From Gammaproteobacteria bacterium (GTDB lineage Bacteria; Pseudomonadota; Gammaproteobacteria; Steroidobacterales; Steroidobacteraceae), in NCBI GenBank assembly GCA_028293775.1, contig JAQGOD010000238.1:1-5393 (forward strand): a stretch of 5,393 nucleotides of DNA, given 5' to 3'. This document shows positions 1 through 5,393 of this stretch, piece by piece (the stretch's first letter is position 1; each line of letters starts with the position of its first letter). The notes under the pieces are model-generated. The model saw only the letters and a program-made list of their open reading frames with translations, did no database searches and had not been told where the DNA came from. A program made the translations under genes and the position numbers.

Positions 1-1194
1 GAATGCGGCATGGCCCGGCGTATCGAGGAAGGTCACCATGCCCTTCGCTGTCTCAACGTGATAGGCGCCGATATGCTGCGTGATGCCGCCGGCCTCGCCC
101 GCAGCGACTTTCGTACGGCGAATGTAGTCGAGCAGCGAAGTCTTGCCGTGATCGACGTGTCCCATGACGGTTACGACCGGCGGGCGCGGCAGGAAATCGA
201 GCGAGGAGTCGGTCTCGCCTTGCAGGTCATCTTCGATGATGTTTTCTTTACGAAGCACGGCGGTGTGGCCCATTTCCTCGACCACCAGTACCGCGGTGTC
301 TTGCTCGATCATCTGGTTGATGGTCGCCATGACACCCATGTTCATCATGACTTTGATGACTTCGGTGGCCTTGACCGCCATTTTCTGCGCGAGCTCGCCC
401 ACCGTCATGGCCTCTCCGATCGCCACCTCGCGCACTACGCGCGCCGTCGGCATTTCGAACCCGTGCTTGGTATCCGCATCTCCGCCGACGGAACGACGCC
501 GCCCATCCCGGGATTTCTTCTTCTTGTGCCGCGAGCTTACATCGCCCACGATATGCAATTCTTGCCGGCCGTAGCGGGTCGCCTTGTCGTCCACCACTTC
601 TCGGGAAGCCTTGCCGGGCTTGGCGGCGGCGGCTTTACGCTCCCGTTCGGCGACCTCGCGGGCTTGAACTTCAGCGATGCGTCGCGCTTCTTCCTCGGCG
701 GTGCGCTTACGATTTTCCTCGTCGCTGCGGCGCCGGCTCTCCTCTTCTTGACGCTCCTTGTCCAACCGTTCCTTCTCGAGCCGCTCGCTTTCCGCGCGCT
801 CCAGCGCCAGCTTGGCCTGCTCTTCGGTTTCGCGTTGCTTGTCGATTTCTTCCTGTTGGTGCCGCGCCTGATCCTCGAGGACCTCGCGCTTGACGTAGGT
901 GCGTTTGCTGCGCACCTCGACATTCACCGTGCGCGCCCGGCCCTGCGGACTGGCAAGCTTGAGCTCCGATTGCGATTTGCGGCGCAGCGTAATCTTGCGC
1001 GGAGCTGCATCCCCCTGCGACTCGTCATGGCCGTGGCTGCGGCGCAGATGCGTCAGAAGTTCATGCTTCGCGTCTTCGCTGATCATGTCTTCGGCGGTGT
1101 TCACTTTGATGCCGGCTTGATCCAACTGCTGCAGCAGCCGATCGACCGGCACCTTGAGCACCTCAGCGAATTGAGCGACGGTTACATCTGCCAT
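1..1194 (-). CDS. infB: Translation initiation factor IF-2, N-terminal 398 codons (runs off left edge)
   Basis: IF2 is the cytoplasmic GTPase that brings fMet-tRNA to the 30S subunit and promotes 50S joining. The frame is open from ATG at 1194 to base 1 and contains no stop. Visible parts: an N-terminal IF2_N domain (about residues 1-52, starting [15 protein letters not shown]); a highly charged Glu/Arg/Lys-rich linker, probably helical (about 100-190); a second IF2_N-like segment (262-312, [11 protein letters not shown]... to VEEMGH); then the start of the GTPase domain with G1 GHVDHGKT (345-352), GGIT (369-372) and G3 DTPGH (391-395). The rest of the G domain and the C-terminal fMet-tRNA-binding domains lie outside the window. 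The start is supported by an AGGAG 5 nt upstream and by alignment with the gammaproteobacterial N-terminus from memory. It is the third gene of the rimP-nusA-infB operon, 8 nt after nusA. Identification is essentially certain. Confidence 0.98.
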   Translation of the reverse strand, partial: MADVTVAQFAEVLKVPVDRLLQQLDQAGIKVNTAEDMISEDAKHELLTHLRRSHGHDESQGDAAPRKITLRRKSQSELKLASPQGRARTVNVEVRSKRTYVKREVLEDQARHQQEEIDKQRETEEQAKLALERAESERLEKERLDKERQEEESRRRSDEENRKRTAEEEARRIAEVQAREVAERERKAAAAKPGKASREVVDDKATRYGRQELHIVGDVSSRHKKKKSRDGRRRSVGGDADTKHGFEMPTARVVREVAIGEAMTVGELAQKMAVKATEVIKVMMNMGVMATINQMIEQDTAVLVVEEMGHTAVLRKENIIEDDLQGETDSSLDFLPRPPVVTVMGHVDHGKTSLLDYIRRTKVAAGEAGGITQHIGAYHVETAKGMVTFLDTPGHAAF

Positions 1195-1205
1195 ACTTGC
1201 TCCTA
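1195..1205 (-). promoter_or_regulatory. infB ribosome binding site overlapping the nusA stop codon
   Basis: Read on the minus strand the junction is TAGGAGCAAGT followed by the infB ATG. The TAG is the nusA stop codon, and its last two bases form part of the AGGAG Shine-Dalgarno sequence, 5 nt from the ATG. This arrangement would let ribosomes finishing nusA feed infB initiation (translational coupling). The overlap is seen; the coupling is inferred. Confidence 0.8.
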
Positions 1206-2699
1206 AACCTTAGCTTCTTCCGCGAACCAGTGCTTGCGGGCATTCATGATCAATTCACCGGCTTGCTTTTCATCAACGCTGCCCATTTCGACCAATTCAT
1301 CGACAGCCAGGTCAGCCAAATCGTCGCGGGTGCGAATGCCCTTGCGCGCCAGCGCTTTGCCCAAGGTCTCGCCCGTGATCTCGACCAGATCAGCGCCCGG
1401 CTCGGCCCCATCCATCGATTCCTCGCTGGCGATGGCCTGAGTCAACAGCACATCGCGTGCTCGCGTGCGCAGTTCTTTTACGATTTCCTCGTCGAACTCC
1501 TCGATGCCGTTCAGCTCGCTGGCGGGGACATAGGCGATCTCCTCGATCGTCGAGAAGCCTTCCTGCACCAGAATGCTCGCTACATCGGCATCGACATCGA
1601 GCTGTTTCATGAACGTTTCGCGCAGCGCCAGAGACTCCGTCTCGCTCTTCGCTTCGGCTTGCGATTCGCTCATGACGTTCAGTTCCCAACCCGTCAATTC
1701 GCTGGCCAAGCGGATATTCTGGCCGCCCCGGCCAATGGCCTGCGACAGCTTGTCTTCCGATACGGCGATATCCATCGAGTGCGAATCCTCATCGACCACA
1801 ATCGAAGTCACTTCCGCGGGCGCCATGGCATTGATCACGAACTGAGCGTTGTTATCGTCGAACGGAATGATATCGACGCGCTCGCCGGCGATCTCATTGG
1901 AGACTGCCTGCACGCGCGAGCCGCGCATACCGACGCAGGCACCGACCGGGTCGACGCGCGGATCGTTGCTGCGCACTGCGATTTTCGCGCGCACTCCCGC
2001 ATCGCGCGCCGCCGCCAGGATATTGATCAGCCCTTGGCCGACCTCAGGCACTTCCAGCTTGAACAATTCGATCAGAAATTCCGGCGCCGTACGCGACAGG
2101 AACAGCTGCGGCCCGCGCGGCTCGGTGCGCACTTCCTTCAAATAGGCCTTGATGCGATCTTGCGATCGCACAGGCTCGCGCGGGATCATCTCTTCGCGCG
2201 CAATGAATCCTTCGGCATTGGCGCCGAGATCGACATACACGCCGTTGCGATCGACACGCTTGACGATGCCGCTGACCAAGGTTCCGGCTCGATCCTTGTA
2301 CGCATCGACCACCTGCGCGCGTTCCGCTTCTCGGACCTTCTGCACGATGACTTGCTTGGCGGTCTGGGCGAGAATGCGCCCGAACGGCACCGACTCCATC
2401 GGCTGCTCGACGAAGCCGCCCGGCTCCACGTCTTTATCAATATCGCGCGCATCGTCCAGGCGCAGCTCGCGCTCCGGCGTCTCCAGTTCGGTGGAGTCGT
2501 CCGCGAATACTTTCCAGCGCCGAAAGGTGTCATAGCCCCCGGTTTTGCGGTTGATCGAAACGCGCACGTCCAGTTCCTCGCCATATTTCTTGCGAGTCGC
2601 AGATGCGAGAGCCGCTTCGAGCGCGTCGAATATAATTTCCTTATCGACGCCTTTCTCGTTGGAAACCGCATCGACGGCCATCAAAATTTCTTTGTTCAT
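1203..2699 (-). CDS. nusA: Transcription termination/antitermination factor NusA
   Basis: NusA binds RNA polymerase near the RNA exit channel, promotes pausing and intrinsic termination, and takes part in antitermination complexes. The 498-residue protein matches E. coli NusA (495) in length and layout: polymerase-binding N-terminal domain (about 1-125, starting [16 protein letters not shown], with [16 protein letters not shown] at 112-127); S1 domain (about 135-200); KH1 with GMRG (257-260); KH2 with GRGG (323-326, in AIGRGGQN); and two C-terminal acidic helix-hairpin repeats (about 360-425 and 435-495), the second ending in NARKHWF. The two acidic repeats are typical of proteobacterial NusA and absent from Bacillus NusA. 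The gene starts 18 nt after rimP. Upstream of its ATG are an AGGAG at 11 nt spacing and an AAGGG at only 2 nt, so the exact ribosome site is ambiguous. The product probably acts back on the terminators in its own operon leader (inference). Confidence 0.99.
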   Translation of the reverse strand: MNKEILMAVDAVSNEKGVDKEIIFDALEAALASATRKKYGEELDVRVSINRKTGGYDTFRRWKVFADDSTELETPERELRLDDARDIDKDVEPGGFVEQPMESVPFGRILAQTAKQVIVQKVREAERAQVVDAYKDRAGTLVSGIVKRVDRNGVYVDLGANAEGFIAREEMIPREPVRSQDRIKAYLKEVRTEPRGPQLFLSRTAPEFLIELFKLEVPEVGQGLINILAAARDAGVRAKIAVRSNDPRVDPVGACVGMRGSRVQAVSNEIAGERVDIIPFDDNNAQFVINAMAPAEVTSIVVDEDSHSMDIAVSEDKLSQAIGRGGQNIRLASELTGWELNVMSESQAEAKSETESLALRETFMKQLDVDADVASILVQEGFSTIEEIAYVPASELNGIEEFDEEIVKELRTRARDVLLTQAIASEESMDGAEPGADLVEITGETLGKALARKGIRTRDDLADLAVDELVEMGSVDEKQAGELIMNARKHWFAEEAKV

Positions 2700-2717
2700 A
2701 ACCCTTAAGACTCCTGC

Positions 2718-3176
2718 TCACTCCGGCCGCAATCTCGCCTTCTGAATTCGATCGAACGGCAGGCTGTGCGTCTTGCCGTCGACTTCTACTACAATCGAGT
2801 CGTCCATCACCGACTTCAATACCCCGACAAATCGCCGCCGCCCGTCCATCGGCAGCTTCAGCTCCGCGAAAATCCGCTGGTCGACGAAGCGTTCGAAGTG
2901 CGCGCGCGTGCGCAAAATCCGATCAAAGCCCGGCGAGGAAACCTCCAGCGTGTAATGCCCCTTGATCGGATCCTCGGTTTCGAGCACCTGGCTAACCGCA
3001 TGGCTGACGCTTGCGCAATCCTCCACCCTGACGCCGACATCCGAACCTTCGCTAGGCCGATCTATGAATACCCGCAGCACGCTGCCGCGTCCTTCGCGCG
3101 CAACCTCGATGTCCACCAGCTCAAACCCGAGCGCCTCGATCGGCGGCTCTAACAAGCGCATCAAGTCGTCACGCAT
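2718..3176 (-). CDS. rimP: Ribosome maturation factor RimP
   Basis: RimP binds free 30S subunits and is needed for late 30S assembly. The 152-residue protein has the usual length (E. coli about 150) and the two-domain fold: an N-terminal alpha/beta domain (about 1-75; PPIEALGFELVDIE at 11-24, VEDCASVSH at 51-59) and a C-terminal SH3-like domain (about 87-150). The family signature LEVSSPGFDR lies at 77-86 and the conserved IQKARL near the C-terminus. I chose ATG at 3176, with AGGG 8 nt upstream, over a TTG 7 codons earlier. The TTG would place that AGGG inside the coding region and add residues the family lacks. It is the first gene of the operon, followed after 18 nt by nusA. Its 5' leader contains two intrinsic terminators, so expression probably depends on read-through. 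Confidence 0.97.
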   Translation of the reverse strand: MRDDLMRLLEPPIEALGFELVDIEVAREGRGSVLRVFIDRPSEGSDVGVRVEDCASVSHAVSQVLETEDPIKGHYTLEVSSPGFDRILRTRAHFERFVDQRIFAELKLPMDGRRRFVGVLKSVMDDSIVVEVDGKTHSLPFDRIQKARLRPE

Positions 3177-3195
3177 CTTTAAGGCCCTGCGAAAC

Positions 3196-3220
3196 AAAAA
3201 AGGGGACCATCGGCCCCCTT
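3196..3220 (-). terminator. Intrinsic terminator T2 in the rimP leader
   Basis: In the minus-strand RNA, AAGGGGGCC and GGUCCCCUU form a 9-bp stem (one G-U wobble) around a GAU loop, running directly into a U-tract (A run at 3196-3201 on the plus strand). The wobble pairs only in minus-strand RNA, and the plus strand has no T-tract after the stem, so it acts on minus-strand transcripts. It ends 19 nt before the rimP ATG, downstream of the operon promoter, so it must be read through for the operon to be expressed. Confidence 0.82.
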
Positions 3221-3230
3221 ACAAACAACG

Positions 3231-3250
3231 AAAAAGCCCCTAATAGGGGC
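3231..3250 (-). terminator. Intrinsic terminator T1 in the rimP leader
   Basis: In the minus-strand RNA, GCCCCU and AGGGGC form a compact 6-bp stem with an AUU loop, followed by five U (A run at 3231-3235 on the plus strand). The stem is short but all G-C except one pair and has a correctly placed U-tract. It lies about 40-60 nt after the predicted transcription start and 10 nt before the T2 stem. Its 5' arm (3246-3250) is also the 3' arm of an upstream hairpin, so formation of T1 is probably conditional. Confidence 0.75.
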
Positions 3251-3284
3251 CAAGACACGTACCCGTGGGACTCTTGCCTGCCCC
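3246..3284 (-). promoter_or_regulatory. Candidate antiterminator hairpin in the rimP-nusA-infB leader
   Basis: On the minus-strand RNA this segment folds by eye into one long hairpin: GGGGC (3284-3280) with GCCCC (3250-3246); a 3-nt AGG bulge; CAAGA (3276-3272) with UCUUG (3255-3251); a 4-nt GUCC bulge; CACG (3267-3264) with CGUG (3259-3256); and a GGUA loop. That gives 14 base pairs with every base of the 3' side paired. The final GCCCC is exactly the 5' arm of terminator T1, so this fold and T1 cannot coexist. It begins about 7 nt from the predicted transcript 5' end. The pairing is seen in the sequence; a regulatory role is inferred. It resembles no named riboswitch class I know. Confidence 0.5.
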
Positions 3285-3297
3285 GTCGAGGGCGGCG

Positions 3298-3326
3298 ATT
3301 ATAGGCAAAGCCACTTCGGGCGTAAA
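3298..3326 (-). promoter_or_regulatory. Sigma70-type promoter of the rimP-nusA-infB operon
   Basis: On the minus strand there is a perfect TATAAT -10 box (3303-3298) and a TTTACG -35 box (3326-3321, 4 of 6 to consensus), separated by exactly 17 bp. Transcription should start near 3291. The bases after the -10 are very GC-rich (CGCCGCCC). Such a discriminator is typical of promoters repressed by ppGpp/DksA in gammaproteobacteria, which would suit a ribosome-biogenesis operon. The placement, after the terminator of the upstream RRM gene and before rimP, fits its role. Confidence 0.75.
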
Positions 3327-3352
3327 CCCTAGATCGCAACTCCCCATAGCTT

Positions 3353-3386
3353 AAAAAACTTAAGGCCGCATTGCAGCGGCCTTAAG
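3353..3386 (-). terminator. Intrinsic terminator of the RRM protein gene
   Basis: A perfect 11-bp stem, CTTAAGGCCGC with GCGGCCTTAAG, has a 6-nt loop. On the minus strand it is followed directly by six T (A run at 3353-3358 on the plus strand). It lies about 25 nt after the RRM stop codon and separates that gene from the rimP promoter. The other side of the stem has no T-tract, so it works in one direction. Confidence 0.93.
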
Positions 3387-3390
3387 GAAT

Positions 3391-3407
3391 CGCTTAAATC
3401 TTAAGCG
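3391..3407. repeat. Small perfect inverted repeat between the RRM stop codon and its terminator
   Basis: CGCTTAA and TTAAGCG form a 7-bp perfect inverted repeat around a 3-nt spacer. In the RRM transcript this would be a second hairpin just before the terminator stem. There is no T-tract after it, so it is not itself a terminator. It shares the CTTAA/TTAAG core with the terminator arms. Confidence 0.6.
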
Positions 3408-3411
3408 CTCT

Positions 3412-3720
3412 TTACCAGCGCTTGGGACCACGCGATCCGCCGCCACCACCACCGCCACCACCACCGCCGCCGCCACCGGTGCGCTCCTGAGCCTCATTCA
3501 CCTTCAGCGCTCGCCCGTCGACGTCGTGGCCGTTCAAAGCCTGCATAGCGCGCGCAGCGTCTGCGCTTGCCATTTCAACGAAGCCGAAGCCGCGGGGCCG
3601 ACCGGTGTCGCGATCATTGATCAACGCCACCGACTGTACGGCGCCATGCTTTTCGAACAGCGCGCGCACTGCGGATTCGTCCATTGAGAACGGGAGATTG
3701 CCAACATACATTTTCGTCAT
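3412..3720 (-). CDS. Small glycine-rich single-RRM RNA-binding protein
   Basis: The 102-residue protein is one RNA recognition motif plus a short tail. The RRM spans about 3-78, with RNP2 MYVGNL (4-9) and RNP1 RGFGFVEM (43-50). The aromatic RNA-stacking positions Y5, F45 and F47 are all present. A run of 14 glycines (82-95) follows, then SRGPKRW. The architecture resembles the small glycine-rich RRM proteins of cyanobacteria (Rbp family) and various proteobacteria, and plant/animal cold-inducible RRM proteins. A role in binding single-stranded RNA, perhaps as a cold or stress RNA chaperone, is an inference from family. The start is chosen for the family-typical N-terminus shortly before RNP2; an AGG 10 nt upstream is a weak ribosome site. 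The gene is monocistronic, with its own terminator and a long upstream region. RRM identity is firm; the target RNA is unknown. Confidence 0.95.
   Translation of the reverse strand: MTKMYVGNLPFSMDESAVRALFEKHGAVQSVALINDRDTGRPRGFGFVEMASADAARAMQALNGHDVDGRALKVNEAQERTGGGGGGGGGGGGGGSRGPKRW
3436..3477 (-). repeat. GGN triplet tract encoding 14 consecutive glycines
   Basis: Fourteen glycine codons in a row, seven GGT, six GGC and one GGA, arranged in blocks of like codons. Such tracts can change length by replication slippage, so tail length may vary between strains. The codon mix means it is not a pure trinucleotide repeat. Confidence 0.9.
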
Positions 3721-4040
3721 GTGAAGAATACCTACTACAAAAGAAACTATCGGCCGGTCACGCTGCCTTAAGCTTGAGAACCTTTAAGCGGAATGCCAGC
3801 CACCTGGATCGAGGAAACCTGCTTTGTGGGTTGTTGGCCAAGGTGACGCCGGAGCGGCGCGGTGACCAGAAACGGACCAAGTAGAAATCACGAACCGGCG
3901 CGGATATTACAGCAATTTACTGATTAATACGAATATTCTTGCCGGAAGCCCTTAATGTTGCGTGGCAGCAATCCTGGTCACGGTGCCGCAAGGCAGGCTA
4001 TTCTCTGCGCCAGCCAAAATCAGCTCAAACTCACCCCCTC
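3721..4040. other. Intergenic region between the divergent RRM and acyltransferase genes
   Basis: I see no convincing gene here. For the RRM gene (minus strand), the best promoter-like element is an extended -10, TGC-TGTAAT, at 3914-3906, without a good -35. If real, the RRM mRNA has a 5' leader of about 180 nt. That leader includes a small hairpin CGCCG-GAG-CGGCG (3847-3859) flanked by direct GGTGAC repeats (3842-3847 and 3861-3866). For the acyltransferase (plus strand), only a weak match is visible: TGGTCA near 3976 and TATTCT about 18 bp later. Both promoter assignments are low confidence. No tRNA fold was found. Confidence 0.4.
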
Positions 4041-4991
4041 ATGCCAGCATCCGGTCGCCTAGCCTTCTTTTTACCCAAATATTGGATCACTTGGCTGGGC
4101 CTGGCGACTATGCGGGCGGTCGAGCTCTTGCCCTTTCCCGTCCAAAGGCGAGTGGGCGGCGCGATCGGCGCGCTGTTGCGCCGCCTGCCTTTGAGCTATT
4201 TGCGGATCGCGCGTCGAAATATCGCGCTCTGCCTTCCGGAACTGTCCGAGCAGGAACGCTCCCAATTGCTGGATCGGCACTGTCACAGTTTAGGCATGGC
4301 TCTGTGCGAGACCGCCGACACCTGGTGGAGCAGCGATGCCCGCCTCAATAAACTGGCCGATGTGCAGGGACTGCATCACCTCGAGGCCGCCTTGGCCAAG
4401 GGCCGCGGCGCAATCCTGGTCGGGGGCCATTTTACCACCATCGAAATCTCCACCCGGATATTGGGGACGGTCGTGCCGCTGAATGTGGTGTATCGCCCCA
4501 TGAAGAACGAACTGCTGTCGCACGTGATGTTCAAAAGTTTCTGCCGTCATGGAAAGCCCATCCCCAAGGACGATATAAGGAGCATGGTGCGGGCGCTGAA
4601 AAAAAACGAAGCGGTGTGGTTTGCGCCCGACCAGAGCTATCGCAATAAAGGCGCGGCCATGGTGAATTTTTTCGGCATCCCTGCGGCGAGCAATCCCGCG
4701 ACCGCGCGTTTGGCACGCATTTCCGGCGCCGCCGTCATGACCTATTTCGGCGAGCGCTTGCCGGGAAATGCGGGATACCGGGTGGTGATCGGTCCTCCCT
4801 TCGAGAATTTCCCCGGCGACGACCCGGTCGAGGACGTTGCGCGGTACAACCGTCTGCTCGAAGCTCAAGTCAGGCGGGTACCTGATCAATACCTCTGGGT
4901 TCACCGTCGGTTCAAGGGTTTGAGCGTCGATTATCCGGACTATTATGGGCGCGATTCCCGCCATTACGCGCCGCAACGCTCGCGCGAGTAG
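4041..4991 (+). CDS. lpxL: Lipid A biosynthesis acyltransferase (LpxL/HtrB family)
   Basis: Late-step lipid A acyltransferases move a fatty acyl chain from acyl-ACP onto the Kdo2-lipid A precursor at the inner face of the cytoplasmic membrane. The 316-residue protein (E. coli LpxL is 306) has a hydrophobic N-terminal anchor after FFLPKYWITWLGL (9-21). The catalytic HX4E motif is HFTTIE (H130-E135). Also present are VYRPM (150-154), WFAPDQ (193-198), and YLWVHRRFK near the C-terminus (284-292). The HX4E form, the YWITWLG start and the WVHRRFK end resemble LpxL/LpxP more than LpxM (HX4D, ending ILKLLK). Which acyl chain and position it uses cannot be told from sequence, so the symbol is provisional. 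ATG 4041 fits the family N-terminus but has no evident Shine-Dalgarno. A TTG 34 codons upstream is open in frame but would add an unconserved extension. A GNAT gene follows 8 nt later. Confidence 0.9.
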   Translation: MPASGRLAFFLPKYWITWLGLATMRAVELLPFPVQRRVGGAIGALLRRLPLSYLRIARRNIALCLPELSEQERSQLLDRHCHSLGMALCETADTWWSSDARLNKLADVQGLHHLEAALAKGRGAILVGGHFTTIEISTRILGTVVPLNVVYRPMKNELLSHVMFKSFCRHGKPIPKDDIRSMVRALKKNEAVWFAPDQSYRNKGAAMVNFFGIPAASNPATARLARISGAAVMTYFGERLPGNAGYRVVIGPPFENFPGDDPVEDVARYNRLLEAQVRRVPDQYLWVHRRFKGLSVDYPDYYGRDSRHYAPQRSRE

Positions 4992-4999
4992 AGTAAGCC

Positions 5000-5393
5000 A
5001 TGCCCTCGCTGCGTAAGGCCACACTTGCGGATGTACCCGCACTCGAGGCGCTCATTGCGCGTTCGGCCCGGCAATTGAGCGCCGGCGACTACCCGCCGCA
5101 AGTGATAGAGGGCGCGCTACGCGGTGCGTTCGGCGTCGATTCCCAATTGCTGGCCGACCAGACTTATTTTGTGATCGAGGAGAACGGAAAAATCATCGGC
5201 TGCGGCGGTTGGAGCTTTCGATCCACGCTGTTCGGCGGTGATGCGCGCGCCGGACGTGATCCAGCCATACTCGATCCGACCTGTCAGGCCGCCAAGATTC
5301 GCGCCTTTTTTGTCGATCCAGACAACGCTCGCCGTGGCATTGGTTCGCAGCTCCTGACCCATTGCGAGAACCAGGCCCGCGCCCATGGCTACG
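5000..5393 (+). CDS. GNAT-family N-acetyltransferase, N-terminal 131 codons (runs off right edge)
   Basis: GNAT enzymes transfer an acetyl group from acetyl-CoA to an amine. The open frame starts at ATG 5000 (MPSLRKATLADVPALEALIARS, the usual beta1-alpha1 start) and continues to the window end without a stop. The acetyl-CoA-binding motif A is clear: KIRAFFVDPDNARRGIGSQLL (99-119), with the pyrophosphate loop RRGIGS at 111-116. Before it, YFVIEENGKIIGCGGW (56-71) fits strands beta2-beta3. The substrate is not predictable; such single-domain GNATs act on proteins, metabolites or drugs. It lies 8 nt after the acyltransferase stop and is probably co-transcribed, though nothing shows a role in lipid A. 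The ribosome site is weak (AGAG about 6 nt upstream). Confidence 0.92.
   Translation, partial: MPSLRKATLADVPALEALIARSARQLSAGDYPPQVIEGALRGAFGVDSQLLADQTYFVIEENGKIIGCGGWSFRSTLFGGDARAGRDPAILDPTCQAAKIRAFFVDPDNARRGIGSQLLTHCENQARAHGY

Noticed and set aside
1..1194. Internal in-frame infB start giving a short IF2 isoform, as in E. coli
   Set aside because: I found AAGGA-like sequences before a TTG in the charged linker, but such purine runs are expected in Glu/Lys-rich coding sequence. There is no clear ATG or GTG with good spacing.
10..1206. A 398-codon open frame on the plus strand opposite infB
   Set aside because: It is the mirror of a GC-rich coding strand with strong codon bias. The minus strand encodes unmistakable IF2 with GTPase motifs, and the plus-strand product resembles no known family.
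1197..2708. A 503-codon open frame on the plus strand spanning all of nusA
   Set aside because: Striking in length, but it exactly shadows nusA and results from codon bias on the other strand. No ribosome site or recognisable domain supports it.
2766..3152. A 128-codon plus-strand open frame within rimP
   Set aside because: It is antisense shadow of rimP, whose SSPGFDR signature and length are clear on the minus strand.
3177..3291. A known riboswitch class in the rimP leader
   Set aside because: The leader is short and I could not recognise the conserved core of any named riboswitch, so only a generic attenuator is proposed.
3436..3477. CRISPR-like or tandem-repeat array
   Set aside because: The repetitive look comes only from consecutive glycine codons within the RRM gene; there are no spacers.
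3820..3900. Possible tRNA or small RNA gene in the RRM upstream region
   Set aside because: A GC hairpin and GGTGAC direct repeats are present, but there is no cloverleaf, no T-loop consensus, and no T-tract terminator on either strand.
4290..5042. A 250-codon minus-strand open frame opposite the acyltransferase and GNAT start
   Set aside because: It is antisense to two recognised genes, crosses their junction and has no family resemblance.

Overview
The window looks like chromosomal DNA from a fairly GC-rich gammaproteobacterium. This rests on the gene order rimP-nusA-infB, a NusA with two C-terminal acidic repeats, an IF2 with an extra N-terminal IF2_N domain, and an LpxL-type lipid A acyltransferase that implies a Gram-negative outer membrane. 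The start of IF2 reminds me of Steroidobacter/Nevskia-like lineages rather than enterics, but that is an impression, not a result.

Minus strand, right to left: a strong sigma70-like promoter (3298-3326) opens the rimP-nusA-infB operon. The leader of about 115 nt before rimP holds a bulged 5' hairpin and two tandem intrinsic terminators (T1 at 3231-3250, T2 at 3196-3220). The 3' arm of the 5' hairpin is the same segment as the 5' arm of T1, so the two folds exclude each other. Then come rimP (30S maturation factor), nusA (transcription elongation/termination factor) and the first 398 codons of infB (IF2), which runs off the left edge. NusA enhances intrinsic termination, so the leader looks like an autoregulatory attenuator controlling ribosome maturation, transcription and translation initiation together. 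The E. coli version of this operon starts with a metY initiator tRNA; none is present here.

Upstream of that promoter, also on the minus strand, is a small single-RRM RNA-binding protein with a run of 14 glycines (3412-3720). It has its own strong terminator (3353-3386) and possibly a long 5' untranslated region.

Plus strand, right side: after an intergenic region of about 320 bp come an LpxL/HtrB-type lipid A acyltransferase (4041-4991) and, 8 nt later, the start of a GNAT N-acetyltransferase that leaves the right edge. These two are probably one transcript.

I see no mobile element, CRISPR array, tRNA or rRNA. The genes are ordinary housekeeping genes. The part most worth attention is the attenuator-like leader at 3177-3291.
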